From the NCBI GenBank assembly GCA_965613685.1, contig OZ277031.1:558001-622000 (forward strand): a DNA stretch of 64,000 bases. Direction: 5' to 3'. The DNA is from Methylotenera oryzisoli_B (GTDB lineage Bacteria > Pseudomonadota > Gammaproteobacteria > Burkholderiales > Methylophilaceae). Shown here piece after piece: positions 53,267-61,686 of the stretch. The notes beneath the pieces are model-generated. The model had not been told where the DNA came from. It did not search any database and saw nothing but the letters and a program-made list of their open reading frames with translations. The translations under genes and the position numbers were made by a program. The stretch's first letter is position 1. Each line of letters starts with the position of its first letter.

Positions 53267-54412
53267 ATGATCCCTAATCGATATTTTGCAACCTGCCCAC
53301 GTGGCTTAGAACAACTGTTGGCTGATGAGTTGGCGGTGGTTAAAGCCAAGTCCATTAAGTTGACCGATGGCGGCGTGAGTTTTGATGGCGATTGGGCGGT
53401 GTGCTACGCGGCCAATTTGCATTCCCGCATCGCCACGCGTATTTTGTGGCAAGTGGCGCGTGGCAAATACCTCAACGAAGAGGATTTGTTTGAGGCGGCC
53501 TACAAATTGGATTGGTCCGCCTGGTTCAATGTAAAAAACGACTTCATGGTCAAAGTGACGGGGGTGAAGTGCCCACTGAAAAGCTTGGAATTCGCCACCT
53601 TAAAAATCAAGGACGCGGTCTGCGATAAATTCCGCCTGGCCGTGGGCAGTCGCCCTTACATAGACACCAAAAATCCGGCTGTGCGCATACACGCTTATTT
53701 AGCCGTAGACGAATACCAATTTTATTTAGACACGTCCGGTGCAGCCTTGTACCAGCGCGGTAACCGTGGGGCGAGCATAGAGGCGCCTTTACGCGAAAAC
53801 TTGGCTGCGGGCATATTGAAGTTGTCTGGCTGGCAAGTCGGCCAACCTTTGTTGGACCCCATGTGCGGCAGCGGTACGTTTTTGTTGGAAGCCGCCATGG
53901 TGGCGCTGGACATCGCGCCCGGCCATAAACGCAGTTTTGCGTTTGAAAAGCTCAATAATTTTGAGCCGGCTATTTGGCAAAAACTAAAAAGCCAAGCCGC
54001 GGCTAAAGTGAAAGCGGTGTCGTTTCAAAAGATATACGGCTCGGACATCGATTTACGCGCGGTGCGCATTGCTAAGCGCAATTTGGAGGAAGCCGGCTTG
54101 TTAGCCGCCGTGCAACTGTCTCAGTTTGACATCGTTGATGTGCCGGCACCGGACGGTCAAGGTGTCTTGGTGGCCAATCCGCCATATGGCGTGCGCATAG
54201 GCGAGGGCGAGGATTTGGCTTTACTCTACCCAAAAATGGCCGAGGCGCTCAAGCGCAAATTTGCCGGTTGGCACACCTACTTTTTAACCAACGACTTAAG
54301 CATGCCCAAGCTCATGCGCCTCACGCCTAGCAAGCGCACGCCCTTGTTTAATGGCTCGTTGGAATGCCGCTTATTTGAAATTAAAATGGTGGCAGGCAGC
54401 AATAGGAAATAA
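53267..54412 (+). CDS. rlmL: THUMP-domain 23S rRNA (guanine-N2) methyltransferase, RlmL half
   Basis: The 381-residue protein pairs an N-terminal THUMP domain (about residues 45-155) with a SAM methyltransferase domain. The SAM loop is LLDPMCGSGTFLLEAA near residue 203 and the catalytic NPPY motif is VLVANPPYGVRIGEG. It matches the first half of E. coli RlmKL, which makes m2G2445 in 23S rRNA. The RlmK half is absent, as is common outside Gammaproteobacteria. I place the start at the ATG at 53267, 16 bp after the upstream stop; the family N-terminus (NRYFATCPRGLE) begins right after it. Confidence 0.92.
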   Translation: MIPNRYFATCPRGLEQLLADELAVVKAKSIKLTDGGVSFDGDWAVCYAANLHSRIATRILWQVARGKYLNEEDLFEAAYKLDWSAWFNVKNDFMVKVTGVKCPLKSLEFATLKIKDAVCDKFRLAVGSRPYIDTKNPAVRIHAYLAVDEYQFYLDTSGAALYQRGNRGASIEAPLRENLAAGILKLSGWQVGQPLLDPMCGSGTFLLEAAMVALDIAPGHKRSFAFEKLNNFEPAIWQKLKSQAAAKVKAVSFQKIYGSDIDLRAVRIAKRNLEEAGLLAAVQLSQFDIVDVPAPDGQGVLVANPPYGVRIGEGEDLALLYPKMAEALKRKFAGWHTYFLTNDLSMPKLMRLTPSKRTPLFNGSLECRLFEIKMVAGSNRK

Positions 54413-54415
54413 ATC

Positions 54416-54769
54416 ATGGCGGATTCATTAGAGGCTTTAAAACAAAAAATTCAGCACTTTGTCGACGAGCGCGATTGGTCGCAATTTCACACGCCAAAAA
54501 ATCTAAGCATGGCGATGATGGTGGAAGCAGCGGAGTTGTTGGAGCACTTTCAATGGGATACGCCGGCTGAAAGCCAGCAATTGTCTGCAGAAAAACGCGA
54601 GCAAGTCGGCCACGAGTTAGCCGACACCTTGGTCTATTTGATACGCATCGCGCAGGTTTTGAATATCGATTTGCTGGAAGTGGCCAATCAAAAGATAGCC
54701 CTTAATGCAAAAAAATACCCGGTGGAGCAAGCCCGCGGTAGCCGGGCCAAATACACCGAGTATGAGTAG
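54416..54769 (+). CDS. MazG-like nucleotide pyrophosphohydrolase
   Basis: The 117-residue protein belongs to the RS21-C6/MazG-like all-alpha NTP pyrophosphatases that clean up non-canonical nucleotides such as modified dCTP. The metal-binding helices carry EAAELLEHFQW (ExxE type) and HELADTLVYLIRIAQ (ExxD type), and the C-terminal helix has KYPVEQARG. It lies 3 bp behind rlmL and ends the operon. Its stop codon TAG (54767-54769) lies inside the GTAG head of a REP unit, so the repeat reaches exactly to its last codon; the protein looks complete. Confidence 0.9.
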   Translation: MADSLEALKQKIQHFVDERDWSQFHTPKNLSMAMMVEAAELLEHFQWDTPAESQQLSAEKREQVGHELADTLVYLIRIAQVLNIDLLEVANQKIALNAKKYPVEQARGSRAKYTEYE

Positions 54770-54788
54770 GAGCGGCGCCTCGCCGCGA
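54766..54788 (+). repeat. REP unit 1 (GTAG-headed palindrome)
   Basis: A 23-nt unit that starts GTAGGAGCGGCG and ends TCGCCGCGA, with the GGCG...CGCC arms forming a short hairpin. The TAG of the head is the stop codon of the MazG-like gene. Confidence 0.85.
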
Positions 54789-54812
54789 TCCCGTCTATCA
54801 TTTTAAGTATTT

Positions 54813-54869
54813 GTAGGAGCGGCGCCCTCGCCGCGACCCATCTTTTCGCGGCGAGGGCGCCGCTCCTAC
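54813..54869. repeat. mirrored pair of REP units 2 and 3
   Basis: A 24-nt unit at 54813-54836 (GTAGGAGCGGCGCCCTCGCC plus four bases) is followed, after 9 nt, by its exact reverse complement at 54846-54869. The pair can fold into one long hairpin with 24 perfect pairs. It ends at the base next to the tpx stop codon. It probably acts as a two-way transcription block between the convergent MazG-like and tpx genes. Units 1 to 3 fill nearly the whole 100-bp gap. Confidence 0.9.
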
Positions 54870-55376
54870 CTATTTTAAGGCAGCCAATGCTGCTTGGTAA
54901 TTTGGTTCGCTGGTGATTTCCGACACCAATTCACTGTGCAATACCTTGTTGTTTTCGTCTAAAACAAGCACTGCGCGGGCAGTTAGGCCGGCCAAGCTGC
55001 TGTCCAATATCGCCACACCATAGCTGTTAGCAAATTCGTTTAAGTGCCTAAAGGCCGACAAGGTGCTGACATTTTCTATGCCTTCAGCGGCACAAAAACG
55101 GTTTTGCGCAAACGGTAAATCGGCTGAAATGCACAGCACCACGGTGTTGTTTAGTTTGGCGGCCGATTGATTAAAGGTTCTAACCGATGTCGCGCAAGTT
55201 GGCGTGTCTATACTAGGAAAAATGTTGAGCACTTTGCGTAAGCCGGCAAAGTTTTCTAGGCTCACGTCGGCACGCGCTTTGTCTGCTAGGTTGAAGTTAG
55301 GCGCCGATTGGCCTTTTTCAGGGAAGTTGCCGCCGATTTTTACCGGACCGCCTTTAAGTGTAACGGGATTAGCCAT
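54870..55376 (-). CDS. tpx: thiol peroxidase (2-Cys peroxiredoxin Tpx)
   Basis: The 168-residue protein reduces hydroperoxides in the cytoplasm or periplasm with thioredoxin. The peroxidatic Cys61 lies in PSIDTPTCATSV and the resolving Cys95 in QNRFCAAEGI, the spacing that defines Tpx. The N-terminus (VTLKGGPVKIGGNFPEKG) and length match the family. A weak AAGGAA lies before the ATG. It is transcribed away from dnaE across 180 bp and ends next to REP unit 3. No OxyR site was evaluated with confidence. Confidence 0.97.
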   Translation of the reverse strand: MANPVTLKGGPVKIGGNFPEKGQSAPNFNLADKARADVSLENFAGLRKVLNIFPSIDTPTCATSVRTFNQSAAKLNNTVVLCISADLPFAQNRFCAAEGIENVSTLSAFRHLNEFANSYGVAILDSSLAGLTARAVLVLDENNKVLHSELVSEITSEPNYQAALAALK

Positions 55377-55543
55377 GATTATTTCCTTTTAATAAGGTGT
55401 TAGATAAATGCTTGCTTGAAAAAAACTATACTCAAGTATGCGGGTTTTCTAGCGCGCAGACAATCGAAACTTAGTGTTTGTAAAGCGCATTTTTCCGCTT
55501 TAACTTTTGCATAATATTTTCTAAAAATCGATGCCGATTAAGG

Positions 55544-55549
55544 TAAAAT
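55544..55549 (+). promoter_or_regulatory. -10 box immediately before dnaE
   Basis: TAAAAT (AGGTAAAATTTGCC) ends 7 bases before the dnaE ATG at 55557, leaving essentially no leader. There is no Shine-Dalgarno sequence. The -35 region is weak. Confidence 0.4.
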
Positions 55550-55556
55550 TTGCCTT

Positions 55557-58500
55557 ATGTTGTCCAGTTCAATTCCAGCCAAAAATAGCCCGTCTTTCGT
55601 GCACCTGCGTTGCCACAGCGAGTACTCCATCGTTGATGGCATCGTGCGTATAGACGACTACGTGCAGCAAGCGCGTGCGGACAACATGCCGGCCTTGGCC
55701 TTAACCGATTTAAACAATCTATTCGGCGCCATCAAGTTTTACAAAGCCGCTCGCGCTAAGGGCTTAAAGTCCATTCTAGGCTGCGATATTTGGTTGGAAA
55801 ACCCGCTCAACCGCGATCAGCCATCACGCTTGTTGCTGCTTTGCCAATCGCATGCCGGCTATTTGTTGTTATGCCAATTATTAAGCCGTGCTTACCTAAG
55901 CAATCAGCACCGTGGTCGGGCGGAATTTAAGCGCGCTTGGTTTGAAGAGTGCGGCACCGAGGGTTTGATTTTGCTCTCTGGCGCCATGCAAGGTGAAGTG
56001 GGGCAGGCTTGCATGCAAGGCAACCTAGCCTTGGCGAAAAAATTAGCCCAAGAGTGGCATGACTTGTTCCCGGATCGCTATTACTTGGAAGTCCAGCGTG
56101 TGGCCACGGATGCCAGCGCGCAACAAGAAGCTTACATAGCGCAGGCGCGTGCTATTGCCAGCAGTTTGAGTTTGCCGCTGGTGGCCACCCAGCCCATTCA
56201 GTTTATTAGCCCAGACGACTTTAGGGCGCACGAAGCACGCACCTGTATTTCCGAGGGCTATGTTTTAGCCGACACGCGTAGACCCAAGCACTTCACGCAA
56301 GAGCAATATTTTAAAACGCAGCAACAACTGGCCGATCTGTTTGCCGACATACCGGATGCCTTACAAAACACGGTGGAAATCGCCAAGCGCTGCAACTTGA
56401 GTTTAACCCTGGGCAAAAACTACTTGCCCAATTTCCCCACGCCCAATAACGAAAGCCTGACCGATTACTTGGTGTCCGAGGCGCGTCGCGGCTTGGTCGC
56501 CAGATTGCAAGTGCTGTACCCAGATGAAACCCTGCGTCAGGCTAAAACCCCAGAGTACGAAGCGCGTTTGGATTTTGAAACCCAGGTGATCAACCAGATG
56601 GGGTTTGCCGGCTACTTTCTAATCGTTGCCGACTTCATCAACTGGGCCAAAAGTAACGGCGTGCCGGTGGGCCCGGGTCGGGGTTCGGGTGCGGGCTCGG
56701 TGGTGGCCTACAGCTTAGGCATTACCGATTTAGATCCATTGGAATACAAGCTGCTGTTTGAGCGTTTCTTGAATCCGGATCGGGTGTCCATGCCCGACTT
56801 CGATATCGATTTTTGCCAAGAGGGCCGCGATAGGGTCATTGATTACGTGAAGCAAAAATACGGGCTGGATGCCGTGTCGCAAATTGCCACCTTCGGTACC
56901 ATGGCTGCCAAAGCCGTGGTGCGTGACGTGGGTCGGGTATTGGATTTGCCCTTCGGGTTTGTCGATGGCATCAGCAAGCTGATTCCTCTGGAATTGGGCA
57001 TCACCTTATCCGATGCCCTAGAAAAAGAACCGCAATTGGCCGAGCGCCGTGAAAAAGAAGAGGAATTGCAGGAGTTGCTGGAGTTGGCCTTGCGCCTAGA
57101 AGGCCTGGTGCGCAATGTCGGCATGCATGCCGGCGGCGTGTTGATTTCACCGGGCAAAATTTCCGATTTCTCGCCTATTTATTGCCAAGCCGATGGCGGC
57201 AGTTTGGTCAGCCAATACGATAAAGACGACGTGGAGGCGGTGGGCTTAGTCAAGTTCGACTTTTTGGGTTTGCGCACCTTAACCATATTGGAATTGGCGC
57301 TGCTCAATGCCAATAAGCAGCGTGCCTTAGAAGGTTTGCCGCTTTTGTCTTTTGCCAACTTGCCTATAGACGATAAAGCCACGTTTCATTTATTAAAAAC
57401 CGCCAACACCACGGCGGTGTTCCAGCTTGAGTCGCGCGGCATGAAAGACATGCTCAAGCAAGCCATGCCGGATTGCTTTGAAGACATCATTGCCTTGGTG
57501 GCTTTGTATAGGCCAGGGCCTATGGATTTGATTCCGGATTACTGCCGGCGTAAGCACGGCAAGCAGCGCGTGGAATACCCGCACCCATTGACCGAGTCGA
57601 TTTTGAAAGAGACTTATGGCATTGCCGTTTACCAAGAGCAGGTGATGCAGATCGCCCAGGTAGTGGCCGGCTACAGCCTAGGTGGGGCGGATTTATTGCG
57701 TCGCGCCATGGGTAAAAAGAAACAAGAGGAAATGGACGCCCAGCGTAAAACCTTTGTTGAAGGCGCGGTTAAAAACAACATGACCGAGCGCCAAGCGACC
57801 GAGTTGTTCGATTTGCTGGAAAAATTTGCCGGCTACGGCTTTAATAAATCGCATGCCGCGGCCTACGCTTTGGTGGCGTACCAAACTGCCTATTTAAAAG
57901 CCCATTACCCGGCGGCCTTTTTGGCCTCGACCTTGTCGGCCGACATGAACAATACCGACAGCGTGCACACCTTCTATGATGATTGCGGGCCCAATCAAAT
58001 TGAGGTGTTGCCGCCCGATGTCAATCGCAGTGATTTCAAATTCACCCCCATAGACAAGCAGCAAATTTTGTATGGCTTGGGCGCAGTGAAGGGCACAGGC
58101 TTGGCGGCCATAGAAGTCATCATGCAAGCGCGTGAAGCAGACGGCCCATTTAAAGATTTGTTTGATTTTTGCAATCGCTTGGATTTGCGTAAGGTCAATC
58201 GCCGCGTGGTGGAATCGCTGATACGCGCGGGCGCTTTTGATAGCTTGAGCCCGGATCCGGCGCAGCCTAACCGCAATGCCTTGCTGGCAGGGGTGGCTAC
58301 GGCCATGGCCGCCGCCGAACAAAATAGCGCCAACAGCCAACAAAACAGCTTGTTTGGCGAAGCGGCCGATAACGAGGTCAATGTCTTGCCCAATGTGCCG
58401 GCCTGGTCTGAGCAGCAGCGCTTATTGGAAGAAAAAGCCGCTTTGGGTTTTTATTTCAGCGGCCACCCGTATGCGGCCTACCAAAAAGACTTGGGTCAAT

Positions 58501-59051
58501 TCATCAGCAGCAGCTTGGCCAATTTAAGCCCGAAAGAGCAGCCGCAATTGTTGGCTGGAATAGTCTCTGGCATACGCGTGCGCATGACCGGTAGAGGCAA
58601 GATGGCCATCGTTGGTTTGGACGATGGCACGACCCGCATTGAAGTGGTGGTGGGCAGCGAGCTGTTAGCCCAGCATCAGGGCTTATTGAAAGACGACCAA
58701 TTGATCATCGTCGAAGGGCGCGTTAGCCACGATGAGTTTTCCGGTGGCTTGCGCGTGAACGCCAGAAAATTGCACGATTTGTCCGGCTTGCGTAACAGCC
58801 GCGCCAGCTTTTTAAAGATTTCTTGCAACGGCCAAGCCGATGCGGAAAAACTCAAAGCCTTGTTGCAGCCGTATCGGAAAAATGCCTCCGACGAGCAGCG
58901 TGGTTGCGCGGTTAAAGTGGCTTACCACAACCATACTGGCCGGGTAGAACTGATGCTGGGCAATGATTGGCGGGTGGACTTGGCAGAGAGTTTGATTGCC
59001 GATTTAAGCTTGTGGTTAAGCCGTGATAATGTAAAAATCCTATATAATTAG
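55557..59051 (+). CDS. dnaE: DNA polymerase III subunit alpha
   Basis: The 1164-residue protein is the replicative polymerase. An N-terminal PHP domain starts at about residue 14 (FVHLRCHSEYSIVDGIVRIDD). The polymerase active site has PDFDIDF near residue 415 and the fingers region GPGRGSGAGSVVAYSLGITDLDPL. ALYRPGPMDLIPDYCRRKHG and FAGYGFNKSHAAAYALVAYQTAYLKAHYP are DnaE-type palm/fingers blocks, and an OB fold (VRMTGRGKMAIVGLDDGT) lies near the end. The length is normal. The ATG has no Shine-Dalgarno sequence. It is followed by accA, as in many Proteobacteria. Confidence 0.98.
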   Translation: MLSSSIPAKNSPSFVHLRCHSEYSIVDGIVRIDDYVQQARADNMPALALTDLNNLFGAIKFYKAARAKGLKSILGCDIWLENPLNRDQPSRLLLLCQSHAGYLLLCQLLSRAYLSNQHRGRAEFKRAWFEECGTEGLILLSGAMQGEVGQACMQGNLALAKKLAQEWHDLFPDRYYLEVQRVATDASAQQEAYIAQARAIASSLSLPLVATQPIQFISPDDFRAHEARTCISEGYVLADTRRPKHFTQEQYFKTQQQLADLFADIPDALQNTVEIAKRCNLSLTLGKNYLPNFPTPNNESLTDYLVSEARRGLVARLQVLYPDETLRQAKTPEYEARLDFETQVINQMGFAGYFLIVADFINWAKSNGVPVGPGRGSGAGSVVAYSLGITDLDPLEYKLLFERFLNPDRVSMPDFDIDFCQEGRDRVIDYVKQKYGLDAVSQIATFGTMAAKAVVRDVGRVLDLPFGFVDGISKLIPLELGITLSDALEKEPQLAERREKEEELQELLELALRLEGLVRNVGMHAGGVLISPGKISDFSPIYCQADGGSLVSQYDKDDVEAVGLVKFDFLGLRTLTILELALLNANKQRALEGLPLLSFANLPIDDKATFHLLKTANTTAVFQLESRGMKDMLKQAMPDCFEDIIALVALYRPGPMDLIPDYCRRKHGKQRVEYPHPLTESILKETYGIAVYQEQVMQIAQVVAGYSLGGADLLRRAMGKKKQEEMDAQRKTFVEGAVKNNMTERQATELFDLLEKFAGYGFNKSHAAAYALVAYQTAYLKAHYPAAFLASTLSADMNNTDSVHTFYDDCGPNQIEVLPPDVNRSDFKFTPIDKQQILYGLGAVKGTGLAAIEVIMQAREADGPFKDLFDFCNRLDLRKVNRRVVESLIRAGAFDSLSPDPAQPNRNALLAGVATAMAAAEQNSANSQQNSLFGEAADNEVNVLPNVPAWSEQQRLLEEKAALGFYFSGHPYAAYQKDLGQFISSSLANLSPKEQPQLLAGIVSGIRVRMTGRGKMAIVGLDDGTTRIEVVVGSELLAQHQGLLKDDQLIIVEGRVSHDEFSGGLRVNARKLHDLSGLRNSRASFLKISCNGQADAEKLKALLQPYRKNASDEQRGCAVKVAYHNHTGRVELMLGNDWRVDLAESLIADLSLWLSRDNVKILYN
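59043..59048 (+). promoter_or_regulatory. candidate -10 box of accA
   Basis: A perfect TATAAT occupies the last codons of dnaE, just before its TAG stop at 59049-59051. It lies 53 bp upstream of the accA ATG. No good -35 box is present, but it could let accA be transcribed independently. Confidence 0.4.
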
Positions 59052-59101
59052 CCCGCTGCTGCCAAGCAGGGTTTAAACCTTTAAATTGTAGAGTCAAGCA
59101 C

Positions 59102-60097
59102 ATGAAAATTAGTTACTTGGATTTTGAACAACCGATCGCTGAGTTAGAAAGCCAAATCGAAGGCTTGCAAGCCGCGCATGATGCGAACGATGCATTGGAT
59201 ATCTCTAAAGAATTAACCGCGCTGGAAAAGAAAAATAAAAAGCTGTCGGAAGACATCTACGGTAATTTAAATGCTTGGCAAATCTCGCAGTTGGCCAGAC
59301 ATTCGCAACGCCCTTACACCCTGGATTACATACAAGCCATCTTTACCGATTTTGAAGAGTTGCACGGTGACCGTGCCTTCGCCGATGATCCGGCTATTGT
59401 GGGCGGCATCGCCAGGTTAGATGGCCAACCGGTGATGGTTATCGGCCATCAAAAAGGCCGTGATGTAAAAGAGCGTCAATACCGCAACTTCGGTATGCCT
59501 CGTCCTGAAGGCTACCGCAAAGCCTTGCGCTTATTCCGTTTAGCCGAAAAATTTGGCATCCCAGTGATTACCCTAATCGACACCCCGGGCGCATACCCCG
59601 GCATAGGCGCGGAAGAGCGCGGTCAATCCGAAGCCATTGCGCGTAATTTATACGTCATGGCCGAATTGGAAACCCCCATCATAGGCGTCATCATAGGCGA
59701 GGGCGGTTCAGGTGGCGCGCTGGCATTGGGCGTGGTCGATCAATTGCTGATGTTGCAATACGGCGTCTACTCAGTGATTTCACCTGAAGGCTGCGCCTCC
59801 ATCTTATATAAAAGTGCAGACAAAGCACCGGTGGCAGCCGAATCCTTGGCCATTACCGCTGAACGCTTGCAAGGCTTGGGCCTAATAGACCGCATCATCC
59901 CTGAACCCTTAGGTGGCTCGCACCGCGCACCAGAAGTGGTGATGGAAAACCTACGCGTGGCACTTAAAGAAGAATTGACTAAGCTAAAAACCAAATCCAT
60001 TAAGGCTTTGTTGGTTAGACGTTACGAGCGCTTGATGAGCTACGGCCAATACAAAGAAGTGGCTGAGCGTAAACCCCGCATCAGCGTGAAGCTTTAA
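59102..60097 (+). CDS. accA: acetyl-CoA carboxylase carboxyltransferase subunit alpha
   Basis: The 331-residue protein is one half of the carboxyltransferase that makes malonyl-CoA for fatty acid synthesis; AccD, BccP and AccC are encoded elsewhere. Family blocks are YLDFEQPIAELESQIEGL at the N-terminus, LHGDRAFADDPAIVGGIARL, and the crotonase-like LIDTPGAYPGIGAEERGQSEAIA and GEGGSGGALALGV oxyanion loop. It is about 12 residues longer than the E. coli protein at the C-terminus. It lies 50 bp after dnaE, the standard dnaE-accA order, and tilS follows. Confidence 0.97.
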   Translation: MKISYLDFEQPIAELESQIEGLQAAHDANDALDISKELTALEKKNKKLSEDIYGNLNAWQISQLARHSQRPYTLDYIQAIFTDFEELHGDRAFADDPAIVGGIARLDGQPVMVIGHQKGRDVKERQYRNFGMPRPEGYRKALRLFRLAEKFGIPVITLIDTPGAYPGIGAEERGQSEAIARNLYVMAELETPIIGVIIGEGGSGGALALGVVDQLLMLQYGVYSVISPEGCASILYKSADKAPVAAESLAITAERLQGLGLIDRIIPEPLGGSHRAPEVVMENLRVALKEELTKLKTKSIKALLVRRYERLMSYGQYKEVAERKPRISVKL

Positions 60098-60180
60098 GCG
60101 GCTAAGCGACAGTCGGCCAATCGTCAGTCGTCTAAGCGCCACGCTAGTCATCCCATATTGATGGCATTCCTGCCACCACC

Positions 60181-61491
60181 ATGCAAACCAATCTGCAGCA
60201 TTTTTTAAGCCAGCATACCAAGCCCAATCAACGCCTGTTATTGGGCTTGAGTGGTGGCTTGGATTCCTGCGTCTTGTTGCACCTGTTGGCACAGGCGCGA
60301 GCCACCATACCTTTTGATTTGCAGGCCATGCACGTGCACCACGGCATCAGCCCCAATGCCGACAGTTGGGGCACTTTTTGCCAAGCGCAATGCGCTGCTC
60401 TAAATGTGCCCTTGACCATCGTCAGGGTGCAATTGGATGAGCAAAGTAAATTAGGCCTAGAAGGCCAAGCCCGGCAGTTGCGCTACGATGCCTTATTTAA
60501 TAATGCGCTGCAGGCGGATTTTGTGCTCAGTGCGCACCACCAAGACGATCAAGCTGAAACCTTATTGCTGCAGCTGTTTCGCGGCGCCGGTTTAAAGGGC
60601 TTGGCTAGTATGGCGGCAGCCGATGAGCGTAGGCGCTTATTAAGGCCGCTATTAAATGTCCCGCGCAGCAGTCTGGAAGCCTATGCCAAGCAGCATGGCA
60701 TAAGCTGGTGTGAAGACGAAAGCAACAGCAATACCCAGTACGAGCGCAACTTTATTCGTCACGATGTCTTGCCGCTATTAAGCACCCGCAACCCGGCCAT
60801 TAAGCAAGCTTTGGCCAGAACAGCCGCGCACGCGGCTGAGGCGAGTGATTTGCTCAATGATTTAGCTGCATTGGATGCGGCGCACTTGCTGGCAAACAAC
60901 AGTTTATGCACACAAGGCTTAGCGGCCTTGGATGAGGCAAGGGCAAAAAATGCCTTGCGTTGGTGGTTGGCTAAGCAAGAGGTCAGCATGCCCAGCGCCG
61001 ATGCCTTGAGTGAGATGCATCAGCAGTTAATGACAGCCAAAGCCGACGCCAATATAAACATCAGCCTGCAACTTAAAAACCAGCAGGCAATTATGCTCAA
61101 GCGCTATCAACAGCGCGCTTACCTAGTTAAACCGGTGGTGACCGCCAGCTTTGATTTGGTTTGGAGCGGTGAAGCGCAACTGGCATTGCCTAACGGTGGC
61201 ACGCTAGTGTTTAGCCAAGTGCAGGGCAGCGGTTTGGCGCTCAAATTGGGTATGAGCAAATTGCGCATCAGCCAGCGCAATGGTGGGGAAAACTTTAAGC
61301 CCAATGTGCTTAGGCCAACCCGCACCCTCAAGCACTTATTGCAAGAAGCCAACATGCCGCCTTGGCAACGCGAAAACCTGCCCTTGGTTTATTGGCAAGA
61401 CACGCTGGCCTACGTCCCTGGCATAGGCATCAGCCATGAGTTGCAAGCCGCACCGCACGAAGACGGCTTGCAGATCGATTGGCAGTCTTGA
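60181..61491 (+). CDS. tilS: tRNA(Ile)-lysidine synthetase
   Basis: The 436-residue enzyme converts C34 of tRNA-Ile(CAU) to lysidine, so the tRNA reads AUA. The N-terminal PP-loop LGLSGGLDSCVLLHLL holds SGGLDS at residues 24-29. Next come the HVHHGISPNADSW and HHQDDQAETLLLQLFRGAGLKGL blocks that mark TilS. The C-terminal tRNA-binding TilS_C domain includes NGGENFKPNVLRPTRTLKHLLQEA. It lies 83 bp downstream of accA. No strong Shine-Dalgarno precedes the ATG. Confidence 0.96.
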   Translation: MQTNLQHFLSQHTKPNQRLLLGLSGGLDSCVLLHLLAQARATIPFDLQAMHVHHGISPNADSWGTFCQAQCAALNVPLTIVRVQLDEQSKLGLEGQARQLRYDALFNNALQADFVLSAHHQDDQAETLLLQLFRGAGLKGLASMAAADERRRLLRPLLNVPRSSLEAYAKQHGISWCEDESNSNTQYERNFIRHDVLPLLSTRNPAIKQALARTAAHAAEASDLLNDLAALDAAHLLANNSLCTQGLAALDEARAKNALRWWLAKQEVSMPSADALSEMHQQLMTAKADANINISLQLKNQQAIMLKRYQQRAYLVKPVVTASFDLVWSGEAQLALPNGGTLVFSQVQGSGLALKLGMSKLRISQRNGGENFKPNVLRPTRTLKHLLQEANMPPWQRENLPLVYWQDTLAYVPGIGISHELQAAPHEDGLQIDWQS

Positions 61492-61564
61492 ATGAATTTC
61501 ACTATAGATTCACTGTGGATTTCAAAACCTCACCACAGAAATCTTAATGGCATCCTTGTTATGT

Positions 61565-61587
61565 GTAGGAGCGGCGCCTCGCCGCGA
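61565..61587 (+). repeat. REP unit 4 (single)
   Basis: A 23-nt copy identical to unit 1 at 54766-54788, starting GTAGGAGCGGCG. It lies 74 bp after the tilS stop in the 364-bp gap before the TonB-dependent receptor. The rest of that gap holds a hairpin (61624-61642), a palindromic operator pair and AT-rich sequence; no gene was seen in it. Confidence 0.8.
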
Positions 61588-61623
61588 AGCTACCGTCGCA
61601 AATCCCTTGCAGCATCAGTGCCT

Positions 61624-61642
61624 ACAGGCTTTTATTGCCTGT
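61624..61642. repeat. hairpin upstream of the receptor operators
   Basis: ACAGGC (61624-61629) pairs with GCCTGT (61637-61642) around a 7-nt AT loop, 6 bp before the first operator palindrome. It lacks a T run after the stem on either strand, so it is not a clear terminator. Confidence 0.4.
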
Positions 61643-61648
61643 AATGTA

Positions 61649-61686
61649 GGTTGTTAACAACCAAATATTGGTTGTTAACAACCAAT
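61649..61686. promoter_or_regulatory. tandem palindromic operator pair upstream of the TonB-dependent receptor
   Basis: GGTTGTTAACAACC (61649-61662) is a perfect 14-bp palindrome. ATTGGTTGTTAACAACCAAT (61667-61686) is a perfect 20-bp palindrome with the same core. Their centres are 21 bp apart, two turns of the helix, so two dimers of one regulator would bind on the same face. Both lie 170-207 bp upstream of the receptor ATG. The regulator is unknown. Confidence 0.65.

Noticed and set aside
53267..54412. RlmL as a truncated gene, since E. coli RlmKL is about 700 residues
   Set aside because: The stop follows a complete methyltransferase domain and the stand-alone RlmL form is usual outside Gammaproteobacteria.
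54766..54869. CRISPR array from the repeated GTAGGAGCGGCG units
   Set aside because: The units are short and palindromic, occur in both orientations, have no uniform spacers and no cas genes nearby; they fit REP sequences.
61510..61560. CTGTGG/CCACAG pairing after tilS as a terminator
   Set aside because: The stem has only six pairs and a 14-nt loop and no T run follows it. An alternative GATTTC/GAAATC pairing competes with it.
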